From: JACZSB01 sp965372015 | Lineage (GTDB): Bacteria; Fidelibacterota; Marinisomatia; SCGC-AAA003-L08; TS1B11 | Assembly (NCBI GenBank): GCA_965372015.1 | Contig: CBDVAP010000104.1 | Span: 1-11,071, forward strand | DNA: 11,071 nucleotides | Reading direction: 5' to 3' | Shown here: in pieces, positions 5,981 through 11,071 of the stretch | Layout of the letters: each line of letters opens with the position of its first letter | Numbering within the stretch: position 1 is the stretch's first letter | Position numbers and translations under genes: made by a program | Notes under the pieces: generated by a model | The model's database searches: none | What the model saw: the letters and a program-made list of their open reading frames with translations, nothing else | What the model was told of the DNA's origin: nothing

Positions 5981-6354
5981 GAAACCAGCGCTTTATAGGC
6001 CGGGGCGTCCATCAGGCCGTCCAACTGGGTTGAATCGGTAGGCCGGACCTTGACCAACCAGCCCAGGCCATAAGGATCGCCGTTCACCTGTTCGGGGGTG
6101 TCTTTCAGGCTCGAGTTAACCTCCACCACTTCCCCGGCTACCGGCATGAACAGATCGGCCACTGTTTTCACGGCCTCCACAGTACCGAATACTTCGCCCT
6201 GTTTAAAGGCGCCCCCCACATCCGGGAACTCCACGAAAATAATATCACCCAATTCGCTCTGGGCAAAATCGGTGAGGCCTAACACTACCAAGTCATCTTC
6301 TGGACGGACCCATTCATGGTCTTTGGAATACTTCAGGTCTGTGGGGATATTCAT
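5977..6354 (-). CDS. gcvH: Glycine cleavage system H protein
   Basis: The 125-residue lipoyl carrier shuttles the aminomethyl intermediate among the P, T and L proteins. The lipoylation site is Lys63 in VEAVKTVADLFMPVAGEV. The family opening KYSKDHEWV (8-16), GLTDFAQSELGDIIFVE (26-42) and the C-terminal NGDPYGLGWLVKV are all present, and the length is typical. The ATG at 6354 overlaps the accC stop as ATGA, and AAGGG lies about six bases upstream inside accC. Its neighbours are biotin carboxylase upstream and gcvPA downstream. Confidence 0.96.
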   Translation of the reverse strand: MNIPTDLKYSKDHEWVRPEDDLVVLGLTDFAQSELGDIIFVEFPDVGGAFKQGEVFGTVEAVKTVADLFMPVAGEVVEVNSSLKDTPEQVNGDPYGLGWLVKVRPTDSTQLDGLMDAPAYKALVS

Positions 6355-7712
6355 CCGATTCCCTTAACAGGTTGATACTCAAAGGTCTCCAGAAAGGCGG
6401 TGGTAAATTCGCCCCGGCGGAAGGCGGGATGGGCCAATACCTGCTGCTGGAACGGGATGGTGGTGGGGATCCCCTCGATGACGAATTCCTCCAGGGCCCG
6501 CTGCATACGGTTGATCGCCTCATCCCGGTTGGAGCCGTGTACGATCAGCTTGGCGATCATGGAGTCGTAGTAAGGTGGGACCTGGTATCCGGCATAAACG
6601 GCGGTATCCACCCGCACCCCCATACCACCCGGGACGTGAAAGCTGCTGATCAAGCCTGGACCGGGACGAAAGTCATGTTCGGGGTCCTCGGCGTTGATAC
6701 GGCACTCGATGGCGTGACCCCGCAGGCGGGCCTTCTTCACCCAGCCAGGCACCGGCACCCCGGCGTGCACGCCGATCTGCAACTTCACCAGGTCGATCCC
6801 ATAGACCGCCTCGGTAACGGGATGCTCCACCTGGATGCGAGTGTTCATCTCCATGAAGTAGAAGTTACGGTCGGCATCCAAAAGAAATTCCACTGTGCCG
6901 GCCCCGACATAATCCACCTGCTCTGCTGCCAGCACTGCCGCTTGGCACAGCTGTTTCCGCAACTTATCATCGACAATAGGTGAGGGCGATTCCTCCAGCA
7001 GTTTCTGGTGGCGGCGCTGAATGGAGCACTCCCTCTCGCCCAGGGCCACCGCTTTTCCATCGGCATTGCCCAGGACCTGCACTTCGATGTGGCGCGGTTC
7101 CCGGACGAATTTCTCCAGGTAAACGTCCCCGTTGCCGAAAGCCCCCTGGGCCTCATTACTCGCCTGGGCAAAGAGGTTGGGTAGTTGCTCCGGGGTGTCC
7201 ACCCGGCGCATGCCGCGGCCCCCGCCCCCGGCAGACGCTTTGACCATCACCGGATAACCCAGCCCCTCGGCGATACCGGCGGCCTCCTTTACGGTCGGGA
7301 CCACATCTTTTGATCCCGGGGTGATCGGCACACCGGCCGCGACCATGGTCTTGCGGGCCTGGGCCTTGTCGCCCATCAGGTTGATGATCTTGGCCGTAGG
7401 TCCTATAAAGGTGACCCCGTGATCGGCGCAAATTTGAGCGAATTCGGCGTTTTCCGCCAGAAAGCCGTAGCCCGGGTGGATGGCGTCCGCGTTGGTCAGC
7501 TCGGCGGCGGCCATAATAGTCGGGATGTGCAGGTAACTGCGGTTGCTGTCGGGGGGACCGATGCACACCGCCTCGGTAGCGAACCTCACGTGCAGGGCCA
7601 GTTCGTCCGCCGTGGAATAGACCGCCACGGTGGCAACGCCCAACTCGTGGCAGGCCCGGATAATCCTAAGGGCGATCTCCCCCCGATTGGCGATCAGCAC
7701 TTTACTGAACAT
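6351..7712 (-). CDS. accC: Biotin carboxylase subunit of acetyl-CoA carboxylase
   Basis: The enzyme uses ATP and bicarbonate to carboxylate biotin on AccB, the first half-reaction of acetyl-CoA carboxylase in fatty acid synthesis. The 453-residue protein opens with KVLIANRGEIALRIIRA (biotin carboxylase N-domain), then HPGYGFLAENAEFA and the ATP-grasp glycine loop GGGGRGM (162-168). HQKLLEE follows with Lys237, then EMNTRIQVEHPVTE with the catalytic Glu288, Asn290 and Arg292, and the C-domain (RGHAIECRINAEDP, YYDSMIAKLIVHG). It is full length with no missing key residue. The ATG at 7712 has no strong ribosome site, and the 89-base gap to accB is the largest within the operon. The homologous subunit of another biotin-dependent carboxylase cannot be fully excluded, but pairing with accB supports AccC. 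Confidence 0.95.
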   Translation of the reverse strand: MFSKVLIANRGEIALRIIRACHELGVATVAVYSTADELALHVRFATEAVCIGPPDSNRSYLHIPTIMAAAELTNADAIHPGYGFLAENAEFAQICADHGVTFIGPTAKIINLMGDKAQARKTMVAAGVPITPGSKDVVPTVKEAAGIAEGLGYPVMVKASAGGGGRGMRRVDTPEQLPNLFAQASNEAQGAFGNGDVYLEKFVREPRHIEVQVLGNADGKAVALGERECSIQRRHQKLLEESPSPIVDDKLRKQLCQAAVLAAEQVDYVGAGTVEFLLDADRNFYFMEMNTRIQVEHPVTEAVYGIDLVKLQIGVHAGVPVPGWVKKARLRGHAIECRINAEDPEHDFRPGPGLISSFHVPGGMGVRVDTAVYAGYQVPPYYDSMIAKLIVHGSNRDEAINRMQRALEEFVIEGIPTTIPFQQQVLAHPAFRRGEFTTAFLETFEYQPVKGIG

Positions 7713-7801
7713 GGGTCAACTGTCGTTTACGATTGATGGGGCAGCACATGACTCCCCGGAGCTGGGCCGGGCGTCTGCGGGCCGGGGTGGCGCCATGGGG
7801 C

Positions 7802-8254
7802 TCAGGCCGGGTCCACCACCACCAGGGGCTGGTTGAACTCCACCGGCGTGGCGTTGTCCGGCAGGATTTCCACCACGGTACCATCCACATCGCTCTCGAT
7901 CTCGTTCATGATCTTCATAGCCTCGATAATGCAAATGGTCTGCCCCTTCTTCAGCTTGTCGCCCACCTTGATGAACGGCGGCGATTCGGGCGATGAGGCC
8001 GCGTAGAAGGTGCCGACTATGGGGGCGGTGATGGAATGATGGCGGGAAGTTTCGGGGGCAGCTGCCCCTGGAACCGCGGTCCCCACCACCGGGGGAGCGG
8101 GAGTGGCTGAGTCGGGTGACGCTAACGCACCGGCCGGAGCCGAGGCGTTCTTGGTGACCCGAATCCTGCGCCCCCACCAACTGGATATCTCTATCTCATT
8201 GACACCACTCTCCTCGACGATGGCGATCAGTTCCTTTAATCTATCCTTGAGCAT
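7802..8254 (-). CDS. accB: Biotin carboxyl carrier protein of acetyl-CoA carboxylase
   Basis: AccB carries carboxybiotin between AccC and the carboxyltransferase. From the ATG at 8254 the product has 150 residues. A helical N-terminal region (LKDRLKELIAIVEESGVNEI) leads into a short WWGRRIRV strand. A flexible Ala/Pro/Ser-rich linker follows (about 37-70), then the biotinyl domain. The biotinylated residue is Lys114 in IIEAMKIMNEI. SITAPIVGTFYAASSPESPPF matches the conserved start of the bacterial biotinyl domain. A TTG one codon upstream could also be read, but GAGG lies five bases before the ATG, the better spacing. It sits 35 bases after efp and before accC, an order common in bacteria. 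Confidence 0.95.
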   Translation of the reverse strand: MLKDRLKELIAIVEESGVNEIEISSWWGRRIRVTKNASAPAGALASPDSATPAPPVVGTAVPGAAAPETSRHHSITAPIVGTFYAASSPESPPFIKVGDKLKKGQTICIIEAMKIMNEIESDVDGTVVEILPDNATPVEFNQPLVVVDPA

Positions 8255-8289
8255 CAATACCTCGATATGTCCATATATTTGTCAGTGCG

Positions 8290-8853
8290 TCAGCCCTTGA
8301 CCCGCTCGATGTAGCGCCGCTCCCGGGTGTCGATCCGGATGGTCTCGCCCTGTTCCACAAACAACGGTACCTGCACTGTCACCCCGGTCTCCAGGGTGGC
8401 GGGCTTACTGCCGCCGGTAGCCGTATCGCCCCGCAGGCCCGGTTCGGTCTTGGCCACCTTAATATTCATATGGGCCGGTATCCGCACCTCCACCGGCTCG
8501 GCGCCGTGAAAGGCGATGGTCACCTCCAGGTTATCCACCAGGAAATCGACAGCCCCACCCAGCTGTTCCGCCGACAGGGCCACCTGCTCGAAGGTGTCGC
8601 CGTCCATGAAATAATAATGCGTTGAATCGCTGTACTGGTAAGAAAGGTTCTTGGCCTCCACCCTGACCTCATCCACTTTCTCACCCGCCCGGAAGGTCTC
8701 GTCCACCACCTGCCCGGTGCGTACATTCTTGAGTTTGGTGCGCACGAAAGCGGGGCCCTTGCCGGGCTTCACATGCATGAATTCCACGATCTTCCACAAA
8801 CCGCCCTTGTGTGAGAATATGAACCCGTTACGAAAATCTGACGTGCTAGCCAC
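8290..8853 (-). CDS. efp: Translation elongation factor P
   Basis: EF-P binds between the P and E sites of the ribosome and relieves stalling at consecutive prolines. The 187-residue product has the three-domain EF-P layout: an N-terminal KOW-like domain (NGFIFSHKGGLWKIVEFMHVKPGKGPAF), a middle OB domain, and a C-terminal OB domain with GLRGDTATGGSKPATLETG and VPLFVEQGETIRIDTRE. Lys32 in PGKG is the residue that is modified in the lysine-type subfamily; the modifying enzyme is not in this window. The ASTSDFRNG start and RTKLKNVRTG segment resemble EF-P of Bacteroidetes relatives. The start is GTG at 8853 with GAGG five bases upstream. It is the first gene of the operon. Confidence 0.96.
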   Translation of the reverse strand: MASTSDFRNGFIFSHKGGLWKIVEFMHVKPGKGPAFVRTKLKNVRTGQVVDETFRAGEKVDEVRVEAKNLSYQYSDSTHYYFMDGDTFEQVALSAEQLGGAVDFLVDNLEVTIAFHGAEPVEVRIPAHMNIKVAKTEPGLRGDTATGGSKPATLETGVTVQVPLFVEQGETIRIDTRERRYIERVKG

Positions 8854-9096
8854 TTAAACCTCGTGGGAATATAACGCTAAAAATGATATTTAATGAGAAA
8901 AGCGGCTGAATTTAAACCCGGCTCTGAGGGCAATCAAGAAATGGCTGGGACGGGACTACCCCGCCAATTTGCATCAGGCTGGCAACGCAAAATCAGGAAT
9001 GCGAAGATTGGACCAGAAACTAGAAACTAGAAACTTGAAACTCGACACTTCTTCCCCCCCTTGGCATCTCCTCAGCTACCCGCCTAAGTTCTCCCC
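8854..9096. promoter_or_regulatory. Divergent intergenic region; probable promoter area of the efp operon
   Basis: About 240 bases between efp (minus) and the PHP-domain gene (plus). The part next to efp (8866-8930) is markedly AT-rich, fitting an operon promoter, but no clean box pair is visible. On the minus strand TATCAT with TTCAGC 16 bases before it is a weak candidate, and TTATAT (8869-8874) is too close to the start to be likely. The part next to the PHP gene holds a heptamer repeat (9015-9049) and a C run. No clear ribosome site precedes the plus-strand ATG. Confidence 0.4.
9015..9049. repeat. Heptamer tandem repeat, about five units
   Basis: Three perfect AGAAACT units (9015-9035) are followed by TGAAACT (9036-9042) and a decayed CGACACT (9043-9049). 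The unit is exactly 7 bases and lies in the intergenic region between efp and the PHP-domain gene. Confidence 0.8.
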
Positions 9097-10788
9097 ATGC
9101 TATTTGCGCCCCCCGACTTATGGCTGCCTATCGCGGGGTGGCTGCTGCCCCTGCTGTACATCGAGATGCACTACCGCTGGCTGCCCGGCGCTAGCCGCTA
9201 TTACCGTCGGGAACCTGAGATATTAGCCGACCTCCCCAGCCGCATCGCTCCCGGCCAAAAACCGCCCCTGCTATTGTTGGTTAAAGACGCCCACCGCTTC
9301 CCCATCCGCCTGGAGCGGGTGGAGGTGGCCCTGGACACCGGCGAGGGGCCGCACCCCTGGACGGTGATCACGGTGGAGGAGGACCTGGCCGGCCTCTGGT
9401 GGCACCGGGTCGTGGAGTTGGAGCGTCCCGAGGCGGTGGGCTATGTAAAGTGGTGGGTGACATTTCACTATCGCTCCCGTGGCCGCCTGCGCAGCTGCAC
9501 CACCCACAACCTACCGGGACTGCCCCAGGCTGCCCTGCGCACCTACCTGGCCTCCGACGACCTCCCCGGGGCTCCCCGTGGGGCCTCGGCGGAGCCGGTA
9601 CGGCGAGCCTCCGCCCAGGGGCAGGGGGTAGTCTGGGGTGACTTGCACCATCACACCGGCCTTACCGAGGACGCCATCGAGTTCGGCGCGCCATTGGAGG
9701 CTTCCCGGGCGGCGGCCACGGCCTTGGGCCTGGGCTTCGTGGCGGTCACCGACCATTCCTACGACTTAGACGACCGGATCGGCAGCTGGCACCTGACCGA
9801 CCCCGAGCTGACCAAATGGCACACTTCCCGCCGCCGAATGGCCGACCTGAATCGGGAGTCCGGCGCTGCCCTGCTGCTGCCAGGCGAGGAAGTTTCGGTG
9901 CGCAATAGCCGGGGCCGCAACGCCCATGCCCTGGTGCTGGATCACCCCCATTTCCTGCCCGGCTCAGGCGATGGCGGTGAGCGCGCCCTGCGACCGCCCT
10001 CCGAGCTGAACTTGGGGGAGCTGGCCGCCACGGTGCGGTCACCGGCAGTGGTAATTGCCGCCCACCCCTATCAACCGGTGCCCTGGCTGCAACGGCTGGT
10101 GGTGGGGCGCGATAATTGGTCAGCCGTAGACCTGGCCACGCCGGACATTGCCGGCCTGCAGATCATGAACGGCCGCCTGGACGCGGGCTTTTGGCGCGGT
10201 TTGAGCGGCTGGAAACGGTTGCTGCTCCAGGGCGAACGAACCTACATTTACGCCGGCAGCGACTCCCACGGCGATTTCAACCGCTTCCGGGTGATCGGCC
10301 TGCCGTTCGTCTACCTGACGGAGCGCGAAGGCATGACCCTGGGCAGTTGCCGCACTGGCGTCCTGGGCGTCAAGCCGGACGACCTACCGGGCATAACGAC
10401 CGCTTTGCGCGAGGGCCGCTGCCTGATATCAAATGGCCCTTCAATCGATCTAGCGGTACGGGGTGATGGGAGTTCGGCCGGTCCGGGCGGCAGTTTGCCG
10501 GGCGGTGACCTTGAGGTGCGCCTAAGCCTGACCAGCACAGCGGAGTTCGGCCCCCTGACCCGGCTGCGGCTTTACCGGGGGATCGTTGGCGCCCCCCGGG
10601 AGGACTTGCTGGTCAACTTCGTGCTGGGGTCGGGGCGCTACGATTTCAGTTGGCGTCACAAACTCCACCAGAGCAGGCCGGGCTATCTGCGCGCCGAGGC
10701 TCAATCGCGCCTGCCCGGCGGCAATGTCTTTGGTGACCGCCTGGGCCTGGCCCTTACCAACCCGGTGTGGATCGGGGACGCTGGGTAG
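9097..10788 (+). CDS. Membrane-anchored PHP-domain metallohydrolase, CehA/McbA-like
   Basis: PHP domains are trinuclear-metal hydrolases, often acting on phosphoesters; CehA/McbA members hydrolyse carbamate or other esters. The substrate here is unknown. The 563-residue protein starts with a hydrophobic segment (about 8-24) ending near MHYRWLPG, a likely membrane anchor or uncleaved signal. A beta-rich region follows (about 45-145). The PHP domain then has every metal ligand in order: His184 and His186 (GDLHHHTG), Asp219 and His220 (VTDHSYDL), Glu264 (PGEEVS), His277 (AHALVLDH), His323 (AAHPYQP), and Asp389 and His391 (YAGSDSHGD). A final beta-rich region (about 430-563) includes SNGPSIDLAV. 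The start at 9097 lacks a visible ribosome site; an internal ATG at 9166 would remove the hydrophobic segment. It is transcribed alone, divergently from efp. Confidence 0.8.
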   Translation: MLFAPPDLWLPIAGWLLPLLYIEMHYRWLPGASRYYRREPEILADLPSRIAPGQKPPLLLLVKDAHRFPIRLERVEVALDTGEGPHPWTVITVEEDLAGLWWHRVVELERPEAVGYVKWWVTFHYRSRGRLRSCTTHNLPGLPQAALRTYLASDDLPGAPRGASAEPVRRASAQGQGVVWGDLHHHTGLTEDAIEFGAPLEASRAAATALGLGFVAVTDHSYDLDDRIGSWHLTDPELTKWHTSRRRMADLNRESGAALLLPGEEVSVRNSRGRNAHALVLDHPHFLPGSGDGGERALRPPSELNLGELAATVRSPAVVIAAHPYQPVPWLQRLVVGRDNWSAVDLATPDIAGLQIMNGRLDAGFWRGLSGWKRLLLQGERTYIYAGSDSHGDFNRFRVIGLPFVYLTEREGMTLGSCRTGVLGVKPDDLPGITTALREGRCLISNGPSIDLAVRGDGSSAGPGGSLPGGDLEVRLSLTSTAEFGPLTRLRLYRGIVGAPREDLLVNFVLGSGRYDFSWRHKLHQSRPGYLRAEAQSRLPGGNVFGDRLGLALTNPVWIGDAG

Positions 10789-10833
10789 CTGTTAGGCGTC
10801 CGATTCAGCGGTAGCGATCGTTCGTATCCACGA

Positions 10834-10861
10834 GCGTCGAGTATCCAGTATCGAGAACTGG
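10834..10861. repeat. Short degenerate heptamer repeat
   Basis: GCGTCGA, GTATCCA and GTATCGA (10834-10854) follow each other in 7-base register, ending in GAACTGG. A further GTATCCA lies at 10824-10830 out of register. CCAGT (10845-10849) can also pair with ACTGG (10857-10861). The array lies between two convergent genes; no T run follows, so it is not a clear terminator. Confidence 0.5.
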
Positions 10862-10881
10862 CGGACGAGCAGTAATTTGCC

Positions 10882-11071
10882 CTAGCGCAGTAGCACAAGT
10901 TTGATGGACTTCACATATTCCGAAGTGCCACCCGCCGACGGCGGTATCACCCCCGCCCTTGGCGTGGCATGCATCCGGGCAATATAGAGACCGGTGGCCG
11001 CCTCCCGGCCTTTTTGGGTCCGGCCGTGCCACCGCACCTGGTGGTGTCCGGCCCCCCGATGACCATCTACC
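10882..11071 (-). CDS. C-terminal end of an exported protein with FlgD-like / type IX sorting-type domain; cut by right edge
   Basis: Only the last 62 residues are in the window; the frame is open to the right edge and ends at TAG 10882-10884. The sequence reads VRWHGRTQKGREAATGLYIA near the start and ends SEYVKSIKLVLLR. This is the pattern of FlgD Ig-like and type IX secretion C-terminal sorting domains: a W-x-G-R-x-x-x-G turn, then A-T/S-G-x-Y, and a closing basic-hydrophobic K-L-V-L-L-R strand. These domains end large secreted or surface proteins in Bacteroidetes and related phyla. What the main body does cannot be seen. The ending converges with the PHP-domain gene, leaving about 93 bases between stops. 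Confidence 0.65.
   Translation of the reverse strand, partial: VDGHRGAGHHQVRWHGRTQKGREAATGLYIARMHATPRAGVIPPSAGGTSEYVKSIKLVLLR

Noticed and set aside
6372..6983. Long plus-strand frame opposite accC
   Set aside because: It is a shadow of the accC reading frame; accC on the minus strand carries all catalytic motifs.
8255..8257. TTG one codon before the accB ATG as start
   Set aside because: The GAGG site would be only two bases away; the ATG at 8254 has proper spacing.
9015..9049. CRISPR-like repeat array
   Set aside because: The units are 7 bases, directly contiguous and without spacers, so this is a simple tandem repeat.

Overview
This window comes from a GC-rich bacterial chromosome. The gene set points to the FCB superphylum or a close relative (Marinimicrobia-like, Calditrichota-like or similar). 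The pointers are a bacterial group II geranylgeranylglyceryl phosphate synthase homologue, an EF-P of the type seen in Bacteroidetes relatives, a split glycine decarboxylase, and the tail of a secreted protein with a FlgD-like or type IX secretion-like C-terminal domain. No rRNA or marker tree is available here, so the phylum is an inference.

Left part (1-2972) is accessory and repeat-rich. A prolyl oligopeptidase gene (minus strand, cut by the left edge) and a permuted NlpC/P60 (YiiX-type) gene (minus strand) each lie behind a diverged copy of the same intergenic sequence. A small AT-richer plus-strand gene follows. It encodes a signal-peptide-bearing membrane protein that stops at a TGA, directly followed by 19 more in-frame codons coding for a hydrophobic helix. 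The next 360 bases hold no gene but carry a hairpin, two direct repeats that look like a decayed insertion-sequence end, and a compact three-armed palindromic element.

Central part (2973-8853) is one minus-strand housekeeping operon, transcribed right to left: efp, accB, accC, gcvH, gcvPA, a GGGPS-family prenyltransferase gene, then xerD. The junctions accC/gcvH, gcvH/gcvPA and gcvPA/GGGPS are all 4-base start-stop overlaps (ATGA, GTGA, GTGA), so these genes are probably translationally coupled. The products cover translation of polyproline stretches (EF-P), the biotin half of acetyl-CoA carboxylase, half of the glycine cleavage P-protein with its lipoyl carrier, an ether-lipid-forming prenyltransferase, and chromosome dimer resolution. 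The partner gcvPB, gcvT, accA and accD are not in the window.

Right part (8854-11071): a divergent intergenic region with a heptamer tandem repeat, a plus-strand membrane-anchored PHP-domain metallohydrolase of the CehA/McbA type with all metal ligands intact, a second short heptamer array, and the 3' end of a minus-strand exported protein that runs off the right edge.

The most unusual points are the TGA-interrupted small membrane protein, the duplicated leader-like sequence, the three-armed palindrome, and the archaeal-type lipid enzyme coupled to glycine cleavage genes. I saw no defence system, CRISPR array, RNA gene or complete mobile element.
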